64,000 nucleotides of DNA from Acetobacter malorum. Lineage in GTDB: Bacteria; Pseudomonadota; Alphaproteobacteria; Acetobacterales; Acetobacteraceae. The stretch covers positions 24,523-88,522 of the forward strand of contig NZ_LHZC01000041.1 of the NCBI RefSeq assembly GCF_001580615.1, in the 5' to 3' direction. Of the stretch, positions 1 through 8,963 are shown in pieces (position 1 is the stretch's first letter; each line of letters opens with the position of its first letter). The notes beneath the pieces were generated by a model. The model saw only the letters and a list, made by a program, of their open reading frames with translations. It made no database searches and was not told where the DNA came from. Both the position numbers and the translations under genes were made by a program.

Positions 1-915
1 CAGTATATGCATGGCCGGCCCATCCGCTCCATACACGGGGCGGTCGGCCTGATGCAGATCAAGCCTGACACCTACAGGGAACTGGCCAGACGCTACCATC
101 TGGGGTCCGACCCGTACAACCCGCATGACAACATCATGGCAGGCAGTGGGTATATCCGCGAGTTGTATGACCGCTTTGGCTCTCCGGGTTTTGTGACTGC
201 CTATAACTGCGGCCCACAATGCGCGGAAAACCACCGTAGCCGCGGCACAAGTCTGCCCTCCTACGCGCGGACCTATCTGGCGTCCGTCAGCCCGCATCTG
301 AATGACCCAGTTCCGGCCACGACCACAACAACCGAGATGGCGTATGCCACCGCCCCCAGTGCGGCCATTCCTCAGCAGGTTGCAGTCCCGGCCAGCCCAC
401 CAGCGTATCGCGTGGTTGCCGCCTCCGCTCCGGCCACGGTGGCGGTTGCCAGCGCAGCGCCAGCAAGCCCGGCCGGAACCGCCACGGCTCCGCCCCTTGC
501 TGATGATGACCTTGCCCCACCAGCCCCGTATGCATCATCGGACGGAGATATTGCTGTCTCTTCCGCCGCAGGGACTGAGGCCGCGGGACAAGCGTTAACA
601 ACACCAGCCGTCACCCCTGCAACTTATGCTACCCCGGCGGCCACCACGGTCTGGCAACAGGACACCGGGGGGAACGCCATGATCCAGATTGGCGCATTTT
701 CCACACAGGAACGCGCCCTTCAGGCGGCGGCTCTGGCCAGACAGTCCTCCGGTGGACTGGCGAGTGCCGTCAACCGGATTGAGCTGATCCCCACCACAAA
801 CGGTCGCCAGATCTGGCGGACACGGCTGGCGGGCCTGTCCGCTACACAAACCAGCCCGATCTGCTCGCAGCTTCGGCAACAGGGGCTATCCTGTATTCTG
901 GTTGTTAATCAGTAA
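1..915 (+). CDS. lytic transglycosylase (SLT fold) with C-terminal SPOR domain, 5'-truncated
   Basis: The reading frame is open to the first base, so the gene begins outside the window. The first ~100 visible residues look like the second half of an SLT transglycosylase domain: GLMQIKPDTY, then an NIMAGSGYIRELYDRFG helix and AYNCGP. The catalytic Glu, which in this family precedes GLMQI, would lie upstream. An Ala/Pro/Thr-rich linker follows (about residues 105-220), then a SPOR-like domain (about 227-300, starting MIQIGAFST) that in this family binds denuded peptidoglycan. The likely role is cleavage of peptidoglycan glycan strands in the periplasm, possibly at the septum. The signal peptide cannot be seen. 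It ends at TAA 913-915. Confidence 0.85.
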   Translation, partial: QYMHGRPIRSIHGAVGLMQIKPDTYRELARRYHLGSDPYNPHDNIMAGSGYIRELYDRFGSPGFVTAYNCGPQCAENHRSRGTSLPSYARTYLASVSPHLNDPVPATTTTTEMAYATAPSAAIPQQVAVPASPPAYRVVAASAPATVAVASAAPASPAGTATAPPLADDDLAPPAPYASSDGDIAVSSAAGTEAAGQALTTPAVTPATYATPAATTVWQQDTGGNAMIQIGAFSTQERALQAAALARQSSGGLASAVNRIELIPTTNGRQIWRTRLAGLSATQTSPICSQLRQQGLSCILVVNQ

Positions 916-1283
916 ATTTTCTCTATTTTTTTTGCGGCCTCTGCTCCGGGCAGTATAAACAGGCGAATGGCTATGCCGAGCGCCTTAGCCTGCTACAGGC
1001 CGGATCTGACCACATTCCGCATTGAAACCCGTTACACCTCTCTGCCACCCTTATCTGATGAAACTGCTGACAGACGCTTTGGAAAAGAGCGGCTTTCCAC
1101 AGGGCGACCCAGCCCTCCTCCGCCCCTTGTCCGCAGAGAGCGTAAGCAGACGCTTGGCGGGATTGCCCCGACAGGATATGAAGAGAACCAAGACCCATTC
1201 GACCATGAACCGGACCTGACCCTGCGCATCAGGCAGGCCGGGGAACATCGGCGCCCCACCGCCGAAGGAGCCGTATCGACATT
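916..1283. other. intergenic stretch, no supported gene
   Basis: This 368-base gap lies between the transglycosylase and the DUF3576 lipoprotein. A short T-rich run follows the stop at 915 but no convincing hairpin was found. Small open frames cross it on both strands (for example one starting at 1058), but none has a good ribosome binding site or a recognisable motif. It presumably carries the promoter of the downstream gene. Confidence 0.5.
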
Positions 1284-1823
1284 ATGCCACGTCGTCCCAT
1301 GCCCTGCCCTTCCGCTTCCGGTTCTGCCTCCAGCGGCTCACGGCCTGCTTTCTGGCTGGCTGGCGTTGCCCTTTCCGGCCTTCTGCTGCTGCCGGCCTGC
1401 TCCAGCGGCCCGCGCACCAGTAGTGATCTGACCGCCCCACGCAACCATCTTCTGCATGAAGACCGGGGCGCATCTGGCGGTGAGGATGTGCTGAAAGGCG
1501 GCGTGAACGCCTATCTGTGGCGCGCCACGCTGGATACGCTCTCCTTCATGCCCGTCGCCACGGCGGATGCGGAAGGCGGCATTATCCTGACGGACTGGTA
1601 CACACCGCCCGCAGCCCACGGCGAACGCTTTAAAATGACAGCGTTCATTCTGGACCGCCGCCTGCGCTCCGATGCGCTGCGTCTGACGGTTTTCCGCCAG
1701 GTCCAGCAGGGCACGGAATGGGTGGATACGCCGCCCGCCGCCAATACGGCGTCTGATATTGCGGCCCGCATTCTCTCCCGCGCACGTAAACTGCGCGCAG
1801 ACAACGGCAACCGGGACGACTGA
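1284..1823 (+). CDS. DUF3576 family lipoprotein
   Basis: This is a 179-residue protein with a hydrophobic N-terminal segment (about residues 22-36) ending in a lipobox, LLPACSS, so it is probably a lipoprotein anchored in the envelope. The mature part contains VNAYLWRATLDTLSFMP and a later DWYTPP segment, the pattern I associate with the alphaproteobacterial DUF3576 family. Family function is unknown; outer-membrane association is inferred. It precedes leuS and is separated from it by a strong hairpin terminator, so it is probably its own transcript. An upstream in-frame start is possible because no clear Shine-Dalgarno marks 1284. Confidence 0.75.
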   Translation: MPRRPMPCPSASGSASSGSRPAFWLAGVALSGLLLLPACSSGPRTSSDLTAPRNHLLHEDRGASGGEDVLKGGVNAYLWRATLDTLSFMPVATADAEGGIILTDWYTPPAAHGERFKMTAFILDRRLRSDALRLTVFRQVQQGTEWVDTPPAANTASDIAARILSRARKLRADNGNRDD

Positions 1824-1844
1824 CGTCCCGGCCTTTTGCTGTCT

Positions 1845-1869
1845 CCGGCCCCTTTGTGGGCCGGTTTTT
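1845..1869 (+). terminator. rho-independent terminator after the DUF3576 gene
   Basis: A 7-bp GC stem, CCGGCCC (1845-1851) with GGGCCGG (1858-1864), has a 6-nt loop and is followed by TTTTT. It lies 22 bases after the stop codon and 31 bases before leuS. Confidence 0.85.
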
Positions 1870-1900
1870 CCTGATTTAAAAATTCACCCGCGCGAGTTCC

Positions 1901-4546
1901 ATGACACAGCCTGCCAACACGTCCACCGCCCCGGCGCAGCCCTCTACAGGAGCGTCCTTCGATTTTCAGAGCGTTGAGCCCCGGTGGCAGAAGGCGTGGG
2001 ATGATGCCGGTGTGTTCACCGTGCCGGACGTCCCCCCGGCCGATAAGCCCAAATACTATGTGCTGGAAATGTTCCCCTACCCCTCCGGCCAACTCCATAT
2101 GGGCCATGTGCGCAACTATGCGCTGGGGGATGTGGTCGCCCGTTACAAACGCGCCCGTGGCTACGCGGTGCTGCACCCCATGGGCTGGGATGCATTCGGC
2201 CTGCCGGCGGAAAATGCCGCGCGGGAACGCGGCGTGCATCCGCAGGACTGGACGCTGAAAAACATTGCCGCCATGCGCGCCACCCTGCAGCGCCTTGGCT
2301 TCTCCCTGAACTGGGACCGTGAGATTGCCACCTGCCTGCCGGACTATTACGGCAAGCAGCAAAAGCTGTTTCTGGACTTCCTGCAGGCGGGCCTGGTGGA
2401 ACGCCGGGAAAGCTGGGTGAACTGGGACCCGATTGACCAGACCGTTCTGGCCAACGAGCAGGTTGTGGACGGTCGCGGCTGGCGCTCCGGCGCGCTGATC
2501 GAGAAAAAGAAGCTCTCCCAGTGGTTCCTCAAGATTACCGATTTTGCGGAAGACCTTCTGGACGGGCTGAAAACGCTGGACCGCTGGCCGGACCGCGTCC
2601 GCGTTATGCAGGAACGCTGGATTGGCCGTTCGGAAGGCGCTCACATCAGCTTCTCCCTGCATCAGCCGCCACAGGGGCTGGATAGCAATCTGAACGCGGT
2701 TGAGGTCTTCACCACCCGCCCGGATACGCTATTCGGCATGTCCTTTCTGGCGATCGCCCCGGACCATCCGCTGGCCGCCTATGTGGCCCAGAGCAATAAA
2801 GACGCCGCTGAGTTTATTGCGGAATGTCGCCGCCTCGGCACCTCGGTCGAAGCTGTGGAAACGGCTGAAAAGCGCGGTTTTGATACCGGCCTGCGCGTCA
2901 ACCATCCATTCATGGACAAGAGCTTTCCGATCTGGATCGCCAATTTTGTGCTGATGGATTACGGCACCGGCGCGCTGTTCGGCTGCCCCTGTGGCGATCA
3001 GCGCGATCTGGACTTCGCGCATAAATACGACCTGCCCGTTACACCGGTTGTCCTGCCGCAGGGCAAGGATCAGGCCGACTTCGCCATCACCAAAAACGCC
3101 TTTGCCGGCGATGGCACGATGATCAATTCCGGTTTTCTGGATGGCCTGACCACCGAGGACGCCCGCAAGGAAGCCATCACCCGGCTGGAAGAACTGGGCG
3201 TGGGCAAAGGCGTGGTCAACTGGCGCCTGCGGGACTGGGGCGTGTCCCGCCAGCGTTACTGGGGCTGCCCTATTCCGGTCATCCATTGTGACCATTGCGG
3301 CCCCGTGGCCGTGCCGGACGCCCAACTGCCGGTCAAACTGCCGGAAGACGTCACGTTCGACAAACCGGGCAACCCGCTGGACCATCACCCCACATGGAAA
3401 CATGTGGACTGCCCCAAGTGCGGCAAGCCTGCGGTGCGTGAGACCGACACGTTTGACACGTTTGTTGACAGCTCATGGTATTTTGCCCGCTTCACGGCCC
3501 CGCATGCCGAGACCCCGACCGTGCGCGCCGCGGCCGATGGCTGGCTGGCCGTTGACCAGTATATTGGCGGGATTGAGCACGCCATTCTGCACCTGCTCTA
3601 TGCGCGCTTCTTTACCCGCGCCATGCGCAAGACCGGGCATCTGGATCTGAGCGAACCGTTTGCCGGGCTGTTCACGCAGGGCATGGTCAGCCATGAAAGC
3701 TACAAGGATGCTTCCGGAAACTGGCTGTATCCGGAAGAAGTGGACCTCAGCGGGAATGCTGCCGTCAAGCGCGACACGGGTGAAGCCGTGACCGTTGGCC
3801 GCGTGGAAAAAATGTCCAAGTCCAAGCGGAACACGGTCTCACCTGAGGCCATTATTGAACGCTTTGGCTCGGATACGGCCCGCTGGTTCGTGCTGTCTGA
3901 CAGCCCGCCGGAACGCGATATGGAATGGACGGAAGCCGGTGTCTCCGGGGCCGCTCGTTTTGCACAGCGTCTGTTCCGCCTTGTGCGCACCGTGGCAGAA
4001 ACCGTGCCAGTTCAGGACGCCTGCCCTGCAGAAATCGCCCCGCAGGCAGATGCCCTGCGCCGCGCCACGCACCGCACCATTGCGGCGGTGACGGAAGCGC
4101 TGGAAACCTTCACCATCAACGTGGCTGTGGCCCGTATCCATGAGCTGACCTCCGCTCTGGCCGATGCGGAAAAAACGCCGGATCTGCCCGGCATGGCTTT
4201 TGCACGGCGTGAAACCGCCCGCGCACTCTGCCAGCTTTGCGCCCCCATGATGCCGCATCTGGCGGAAGAAATGTTTGCGCAACTGGAGCCGGGCAAGACC
4301 ATGGTGGTGGACCTGCCCTGGCCGGAAGCTGACCCCAGTCTGCTGGCTGCAACTCAGGTCACGCTGGCTGTGCAGATTATGGGTAAACTGCGCGGCAAGA
4401 TTGATGCCGCACCGGATGAAGACAGTGTCACCGTGATTGCCCGCGCAGAGGCCGAGCCCAATGTGGCGCGGCTGCTGGAAGGCAAGCGGATTGTCAAACG
4501 CATTCACGTGCCCAACCGTATCGTCAACTTTGTAACGGCAGGCTGA
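1901..4546 (+). CDS. leuS: leucyl-tRNA synthetase
   Basis: This class Ia synthetase charges tRNA-Leu in the cytoplasm. The 881-residue length matches bacterial LeuRS. The HIGH motif appears as HMGH (residues 66-69, in [13 protein letters not shown]) and the KMSKS loop as KMSKSKRN (637-644). The editing (CP1) domain lies between them, with the TTRPDTLFG and GTGALFGCP motifs of the editing site. A zinc-knuckle-like pair, CDHC and CPKC, is near residues 465-510, and the C-terminal anticodon-binding region contains AAPDED near the end. The stop codon overlaps the start of lptE by one base (TGATG), implying translational coupling. This leuS-lptE-holA order is a common alphaproteobacterial arrangement. 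Confidence 0.98.
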   Translation: MTQPANTSTAPAQPSTGASFDFQSVEPRWQKAWDDAGVFTVPDVPPADKPKYYVLEMFPYPSGQLHMGHVRNYALGDVVARYKRARGYAVLHPMGWDAFGLPAENAARERGVHPQDWTLKNIAAMRATLQRLGFSLNWDREIATCLPDYYGKQQKLFLDFLQAGLVERRESWVNWDPIDQTVLANEQVVDGRGWRSGALIEKKKLSQWFLKITDFAEDLLDGLKTLDRWPDRVRVMQERWIGRSEGAHISFSLHQPPQGLDSNLNAVEVFTTRPDTLFGMSFLAIAPDHPLAAYVAQSNKDAAEFIAECRRLGTSVEAVETAEKRGFDTGLRVNHPFMDKSFPIWIANFVLMDYGTGALFGCPCGDQRDLDFAHKYDLPVTPVVLPQGKDQADFAITKNAFAGDGTMINSGFLDGLTTEDARKEAITRLEELGVGKGVVNWRLRDWGVSRQRYWGCPIPVIHCDHCGPVAVPDAQLPVKLPEDVTFDKPGNPLDHHPTWKHVDCPKCGKPAVRETDTFDTFVDSSWYFARFTAPHAETPTVRAAADGWLAVDQYIGGIEHAILHLLYARFFTRAMRKTGHLDLSEPFAGLFTQGMVSHESYKDASGNWLYPEEVDLSGNAAVKRDTGEAVTVGRVEKMSKSKRNTVSPEAIIERFGSDTARWFVLSDSPPERDMEWTEAGVSGAARFAQRLFRLVRTVAETVPVQDACPAEIAPQADALRRATHRTIAAVTEALETFTINVAVARIHELTSALADAEKTPDLPGMAFARRETARALCQLCAPMMPHLAEEMFAQLEPGKTMVVDLPWPEADPSLLAATQVTLAVQIMGKLRGKIDAAPDEDSVTVIARAEAEPNVARLLEGKRIVKRIHVPNRIVNFVTAG

Positions 4547-5244
4547 TGTCCAGACCCCGCATCACGCAAACTCTTTTGAATGGCTCTCTGGCAGTTCTGC
4601 TGCTGGGGGCTCCTCTTGCGCTGGGCGGGTGTGGCTTTCAGCCGCTTTACGGTGAGCGCGAGGACGCGCCACAGATCAATGCAGAGCTTAAGCGCGTTTA
4701 TGTTGCCAACATCCCTGAACGGATAGGCCAGCAACTGCGCCTTGCTCTGCAACAAAATATGGCCGGTGACGGGCCGGAAGATCCGGACGGCTACACGCTG
4801 GTCGTCCAACCTTCCGTCAGCTCAGAATCTCTTGATATCCACTCGGACAACACCTCTGGACGTGTGCGTATGAATGGCCATGCGCATTGGACGCTTTACA
4901 CCGTCGAACAGTATCCCAAATTTCTGGCGCAGGGGGATGCCACGGCGCTGGACGGGTATACCGCGACATATGAGCAGTATTTTGCTCAGACTCTGAACAA
5001 CGAGACGGCGACAGGCCGCGTGGCAAAAACGCTGGCGGATCAGGTCACCCTGCAGGTGGCAACCTGGCTGCGCACACAGGCCACCCCGGCGCAGAAGCGC
5101 ACGCAAGGCCCCAAAGCGTTCTACCCCATGCCCAACGCCATCCCGAATTCTGAAAAGGATGCCCCTATGGAGCAGGAAGGGGATGACGCCATTCCGGATA
5201 TGGCCACAGGCCGTGGCGCCCCCAGCCCGACCGGCGGCCTGTAA
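4546..5244 (+). CDS. lptE: LPS assembly lipoprotein LptE
   Basis: LptE plugs the LptD barrel and helps deliver lipopolysaccharide to the outer leaflet of the outer membrane. The 232-residue protein has a signal peptide with lipobox LALGGC (Cys at residue 29), followed by GFQPLYG, the hallmark just after the lipid-anchored cysteine in this family. A beta-rich region follows, with a YTATYEQYFAQTLNNETATGR-type stretch typical of the LptE C-terminal half. The start overlaps the leuS stop by one base, and holA follows 24 bases later, so the three genes are almost certainly co-transcribed. The C-terminal 50 residues are low-complexity and longer than in E. coli. Confidence 0.9.
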   Translation: MSRPRITQTLLNGSLAVLLLGAPLALGGCGFQPLYGEREDAPQINAELKRVYVANIPERIGQQLRLALQQNMAGDGPEDPDGYTLVVQPSVSSESLDIHSDNTSGRVRMNGHAHWTLYTVEQYPKFLAQGDATALDGYTATYEQYFAQTLNNETATGRVAKTLADQVTLQVATWLRTQATPAQKRTQGPKAFYPMPNAIPNSEKDAPMEQEGDDAIPDMATGRGAPSPTGGL

Positions 5245-5268
5245 CGGCCAAGGGCAGGACACAGCCCC

Positions 5269-6282
5269 ATGAAGATCGATGCCCGCACCCTGCCGCGCGT
5301 AACCCGGGACCCCGGCGCGTGGCGGGTTATCCTTCTGCATGGCGAGGATACGGGGCTGATCCGTGAGCGGGCGCAGGATGCCGTCAAACAGATTGCCGGA
5401 TCAGTGGATGATCCGTTCCGCGTGGCCGTGCTGGACAAGGAAACGCACGACCGGCTGGAAGAGGAAGCCACTGCCTTTTCCCTGATGGGCGGACGCCGCG
5501 CCGTGCGCGTGCGGGACGCCGGAGATGGGTTGCTTAAAGCCGTCACGCAGGTGCTGGAGCAAAACACCGATACGCTTGTGGTGCTGGAAGCACCGGGCCT
5601 GCCCTCCCGCTCCAAACTCCGCGCTCTGCTGGAAAAGCATCCGGACTGCGCCAGCGTTGGCTGCTACCCGGAAGAAGGCCGCACGCTGGAAGCCACCATC
5701 ACCCAGATGCTGGCCAGCCACTCCGTGCGCATTGATCAGGATGCTCTGCACTGGCTAACAGGGCGGCTGGGGGCTGACCGGGGCGCTGCCCGCAGTGAAG
5801 TGGAAAAGCTGGCTCTTTATGCAGGTGACAGTGGCACGCTCTCGCTGGATGATGTGCATGTCTGCATTGGGGATGCAGGGAGCGTCTCCGTGGAAGATGC
5901 CGCCTTTGCCGCAACGGAAGGGCGCCGCACGGAAGCCGATCTGGCCATTGAGCGCGCGCTGGCCGAGGGCATCAGCCCGATTGCCATTGCCCGCACTTTT
6001 CTCTCCCACCTGCACCGCCTGCGGCGTGTGCGGGCCGCCATGGCGGATGGGGCCAGCCGGAGTGATGCCATCAAGGGGCTGCGTCCGCCGGTCTTTTTCA
6101 AACGCACCAACAGCTTTAACCGGGCTGTGGAACTCTGGCCGCTACCCGCCCTGACCAAAGCCGTGCAGGAAACGCAGGCGCTGGAACTTTCCTGCAAACA
6201 GACCGGTGCGCCGGATGCCTTGCTGTGCAAACGCTTTGTGGCGGGGCTGGCGGCACGGGCCGTTCTGGCCTCCCGCCGCTAA
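5269..6282 (+). CDS. holA: DNA polymerase III delta subunit
   Basis: The delta subunit is the wrench that opens the beta sliding clamp in the clamp-loader complex. The 337-residue length fits the family. The N-terminal AAA+-like fold starts with VILLHGEDTGLIRERA, a degenerate P-loop region as expected because delta does not hydrolyse ATP. A collar domain occupies the C-terminal third (LSHLHRLRRVRAAMADG, then QTGAPDALLCKRFVAGLAAR). It is the third gene of the leuS-lptE-holA run, 24 bases after lptE. No terminator is evident before the tRNA gene that follows 52 bases later. Confidence 0.93.
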   Translation: MKIDARTLPRVTRDPGAWRVILLHGEDTGLIRERAQDAVKQIAGSVDDPFRVAVLDKETHDRLEEEATAFSLMGGRRAVRVRDAGDGLLKAVTQVLEQNTDTLVVLEAPGLPSRSKLRALLEKHPDCASVGCYPEEGRTLEATITQMLASHSVRIDQDALHWLTGRLGADRGAARSEVEKLALYAGDSGTLSLDDVHVCIGDAGSVSVEDAAFAATEGRRTEADLAIERALAEGISPIAIARTFLSHLHRLRRVRAAMADGASRSDAIKGLRPPVFFKRTNSFNRAVELWPLPALTKAVQETQALELSCKQTGAPDALLCKRFVAGLAARAVLASRR

Positions 6283-6294
6283 GCCGCCTTCCCC

Positions 6295-6323
6295 TTGCTC
6301 CTGCTGGGGGCTTTCAGTATAGA
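6295..6323 (+). promoter_or_regulatory. candidate promoter of the split tRNA-Arg gene
   Basis: TTGCTC (6295-6300) and TATAGA (6318-6323) are separated by 17 bases. This predicts a start about five bases upstream of the first tRNA nucleotide at 6335, typical of a tRNA promoter. Confidence 0.5.
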
Positions 6324-6334
6324 CAGTGGGGTGT

Positions 6335-6664
6335 GTCCACGTAGCTCAGCAGGATAGAGCACAGGATTCCTAAGGTAATTGGGCGCCATGACGGGAAACC
6401 CCATGGTGTATCCGCTCAAATTCGGGGAACGCTCTGGCAAGCTTTTGCCGTGCCGATCCCGAGCCAAGCCGCGCTCTGGCAACAGGGCCGGAAGGTGTAG
6501 AGACTGGACGGGCGGTGCCTACGGGCCGGAAACGGCTTAAGGCAAAGGGACAGTCCAGACCACGAACACCCGGCCCCTTTTAAAGGGAGCAAAGCCAGGT
6601 GGCGGTGAAAGCCGAAGTGGGATGAATCCTGGGGCCATGGGTTCGAATCCCGTCGTGGACACCA
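6335..6664 (+). tRNA. tRNA-Arg(CCU), interrupted by a group I intron
   Basis: The gene is split in the anticodon loop. Exon 1 is 6335-6371 and exon 2 is 6625-6664. Joined, they give a 77-nt tRNA. The acceptor GTCCACG pairs with CGTGGAC (6654-6660), the D-stem is GCTC/GAGC, the anticodon stem is CAGGA (6362-6366) with TCCTG (6627-6631), and the loop is TT-CCT-AA with anticodon CCT at 6369-6371. The T-arm ATGGG-TTCGAAT-CCCGT is at 6637-6653. Discriminator A and an encoded CCA (6662-6664) follow. Without removal of 253 nt the loop could not form, so this tRNA depends on splicing. It would read AGG codons. Confidence 0.95.
6372..6624 (+). ncRNA. group I self-splicing intron (IC3-like) in tRNA-Arg(CCU)
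   Basis: The 253-nt intron sits directly 3' of the anticodon. P1 forms from exon CCT (6369-6371) and GGG (6381-6383), extended by AA/TT, which places the required U.G pair at the 5' splice site. The intron ends in G (6624), as group I introns do. Core elements are recognisable: a GAAA-capped P2 hairpin (about 6386-6410); the CAAATTCGGGGAA segment (6417-6429); CCGAGCCAAG; the R/P7 segment AGAGACTGGACGG (6500-6512) pairing with CAGTCCAGACC (from 6551); and a TGCCT/AGGCA P8 between them. The element order and sequence resemble the Azoarcus tRNA-Ile intron as I recall it. There is no homing endonuclease frame. Confidence 0.93.
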
Positions 6665-6730
6665 ACAGCCTGTTTTCCGGGTATGATTTCCTAAATTGCC
6701 AGATTTATTGAACCGTAAATCCGCCCACAC

Positions 6731-7288
6731 TCAGTGTTCCGCAGGCGTCTCGCGTGATGGATGTTCCTCGGTCTCGGCCTGATCCATCTCTTTAATGGAC
6801 TGATCAGCCTCATCCGTCAGACGCTGGATTTCTTCTTTACTCTCGCCAGAAGAGGCAAGCCTTTCTCTGTAGTCATAGAATTTCTTAATCAGGTCATCTT
6901 TGACAAACCAGATGGCATTAAAGAGAAGCTTTTCTGGCAGAAACAACCGAATGGATGAGGGCACCAGCTTCAGCACCCACCGGTAAACGGCTTCCATTTT
7001 CTCGCGGTCATTCAGAACTTCGCTGGCCGCTGCCACGGCAACCATCAGCACCGCTTTATCGAGATAAGGCCTGTATTTTTTCAGGAAGCGTTTGGAGGCA
7101 GCAGCCTTCGGTGTATATTTTTCCACCACAGTCTGGCGGACAGCCCCGACCTTCTGCCCAACAGCTTTGACGCGGGTTTTCAGTTTTCCTAATCGGGTCG
7201 GCTTATCCTCTTCCAGCAGAAGAGGGGCATCATAAGTCAGAAGACGCTCTGGCGTTCTACTTGTCTTTTCAGAATTGTTATCTGGCAC
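6731..7288 (-). CDS. hypothetical protein with helical, charged termini
   Basis: I do not recognise this 185-residue protein. The N-terminal 55 residues are basic and polar. A hydrophobic stretch (KAVLMVAVAAASEVL, about residues 78-92) and a second one (LVPSSIRLFLPEKLLFNAIWF, about 108-128) suggest amphipathic or membrane-associated helices. The C-terminal 50 residues are strongly charged and probably coiled coil (Glu/Lys/Asp-rich). It stands alone on the minus strand between the split tRNA and the antiporter. Its upstream side is a 370-base AT-rich region shared with the divergent antiporter. No catalytic motif is visible. Confidence 0.6.
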   Translation of the reverse strand: MPDNNSEKTSRTPERLLTYDAPLLLEEDKPTRLGKLKTRVKAVGQKVGAVRQTVVEKYTPKAAASKRFLKKYRPYLDKAVLMVAVAAASEVLNDREKMEAVYRWVLKLVPSSIRLFLPEKLLFNAIWFVKDDLIKKFYDYRERLASSGESKEEIQRLTDEADQSIKEMDQAETEEHPSRETPAEH

Positions 7289-7661
7289 AATAGATCAACC
7301 CTACGCATCATTTCTCGAAAAAACAGAAAAATCGTTTCGTAATACTGATATCGGGCTGACAATAGCAGCCAAATGGTTCTGGTTCAAACCGGCACCAGAC
7401 AGCAAGCCTCTTGCAACAGCCGAAAGAACTTTTTTAAAATTATAGCGTCTTGTTTAATACACTCTGTGCTTACAAACCACAAACTCCAGCACATCCGCGT
7501 ATCGGGATGATATCCGAAAATACCAGACCAGAAAAAGGATCTGTAATATCAGAACTGATAGAGCTTTATATCAATTTATTAACTTTTTTCAATATTGTTT
7601 CACTTTCCGTCCATTCTCATATAATAAAGCGAATAACTAAAAAGAAAGGCAGGATCAACGC
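7289..7661. other. AT-rich divergent intergenic region with a candidate promoter
   Basis: This 373-base stretch is clearly lower in GC than its neighbours and separates two divergent genes. On the plus strand a perfect -10 hexamer TATAAT (7620-7625) is preceded by TTGTTT (7595-7600) at 19 bp, suitable for the antiporter. AAAGAAAGGCAGG just before 7662 supplies a ribosome binding site. No RNA gene or riboswitch was recognised. A short open frame (7450-7677) runs into the antiporter and looks accidental. Confidence 0.5.
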
Positions 7662-8882
7662 ATGCCGAAAATCTTAGCGCTTGTTGCTGATGTGCTTATA
7701 TTTGTTCTGGTGCCATGGGGATTCTGGCGCCTGATTAACAAAGCTATTCCTATTGCCGTCATCCCGATTCTTGTGGGTATTCTTTTCGCTGTTACCCATG
7801 CCCCTGTGCAGGAACTTGGCATTCCGTCCTTTTACGGGAATTCCATCGGCTGGGTGGCGGTGCTCATCCTCGCCTTCACTGCCGGGCTGGAAATGTGGCA
7901 AACGCCGGAAAAAGATCAGAATGACCCCCTGCCCTCCCCCTCTCTCGGCCGCTTACTGGCCGGGGCACTGGTGGCGCTGGCCGGGCCTTTCGTGATTGGC
8001 TCCGTGCTGGTCTATTACTTCTTCCTGCCCCTGCGTGGCTGGACGCCCCCGCATACAACCCCGCTGATCGGCGCCATGTCTGTCGGGCTGTGCATGGCAG
8101 TCAGTGCCTTGCCGGTGCTGATTGGCGTGGTGCGAGAGCTTTCCCCCGCCCATCGCCCCATCGGCCATCTGGCCCTCAAACTGGCTGTGGTGGATGATGC
8201 CGCCTTGTGGGTCGGGCTTGCAATTCTGCAATTTGCCGCCCGAGGCTCCGCCAGCCTGAAAGGCTGGACCGGGCTGGAATTTGTCGCCGTAGCACTGCTG
8301 GTTGTGCTGGCGCTGGCCGGAAGCTGGGCCACCCGCAATTTAAAACATCCGCCGCTGTGGCTGATCTGGCTGGCCGTGCCCGTTTATCTGGCCGCTGGCT
8401 CCTGGGCCAGTATGCAGCTTGGCCTGCATGAGCTGATTGGCGCGTATTTTGCCGGAGCCATCATGCCCCCCAGCTGGGTGCGTCGCCTGCCGGTGGAAGA
8501 AGTCGGCACGTTCTCGCTGGTCTGGCTTGCCCCTATGTTCTTCGGCCATAGCGGGCTGCATATTGATGGCGACGCGCTAACATGGCCGTCCGTCATCGCC
8601 TCCCTCATGCTGGTGGTGCTCTCCGTCGTCACCAAAATTGGCGCAGTCTCTCTGTTCCCGCCCGCTGCGGGGCTTAACGGCAGGCAACGGCTGAGCATTG
8701 GTGCGTTGTTGCAGTGTAAGGGCCTGATGGAAATTGTCGCGGCCACCATTCTGCACGAGCAGGGCATGATTTCAGAATTCGCCTTTGCGTCCCTGATGGT
8801 GCTGGCGGTGATTTCCACAGTTCTGACCGGGCCGCTCTTCCGACTGGCAGCCCCGAAGGTATCAGGCAGCACCGCCACCTGA
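7662..8882 (+). CDS. cation:proton antiporter (Na+/H+ exchanger family)
   Basis: This 406-residue inner-membrane protein has roughly 10-12 hydrophobic segments and almost no soluble part. Key family-like features are the AFTAGLEMW helix (about residue 70) and a repeated helix pattern with VVDDAALWVGLAIL (about 170-183), where the DD pair matches the conserved acidic residues that carry cations in Na+/H+ exchangers. It probably exchanges monovalent cations for protons, useful in an acid-producing organism; the substrate is not determinable. It is monocistronic by appearance, with its own AT-rich promoter. No regulatory (RCK/TrkA-N) domain is attached. Confidence 0.85.
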   Translation: MPKILALVADVLIFVLVPWGFWRLINKAIPIAVIPILVGILFAVTHAPVQELGIPSFYGNSIGWVAVLILAFTAGLEMWQTPEKDQNDPLPSPSLGRLLAGALVALAGPFVIGSVLVYYFFLPLRGWTPPHTTPLIGAMSVGLCMAVSALPVLIGVVRELSPAHRPIGHLALKLAVVDDAALWVGLAILQFAARGSASLKGWTGLEFVAVALLVVLALAGSWATRNLKHPPLWLIWLAVPVYLAAGSWASMQLGLHELIGAYFAGAIMPPSWVRRLPVEEVGTFSLVWLAPMFFGHSGLHIDGDALTWPSVIASLMLVVLSVVTKIGAVSLFPPAAGLNGRQRLSIGALLQCKGLMEIVAATILHEQGMISEFAFASLMVLAVISTVLTGPLFRLAAPKVSGSTAT

Positions 8883-8963
8883 ATGTTTTCGCCTCTACGG
8901 GGTGGCCACACGCTATGTAGGCCGCCCTTTTAGGCTGGGCTCATCACCTAAAAAGGCTGCCTA

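Noticed and set aside
1058..1219. Possible small protein MKLLTDALEKSGF... between the transglycosylase and the lipoprotein
   Set aside because: No clear ribosome binding site, no known motif, and it lies in a region crossed by other accidental frames.
7450..7677. 75-codon frame upstream of the antiporter
   Set aside because: AT-rich spacer sequence, no motif, and it runs into the antiporter start in another frame.
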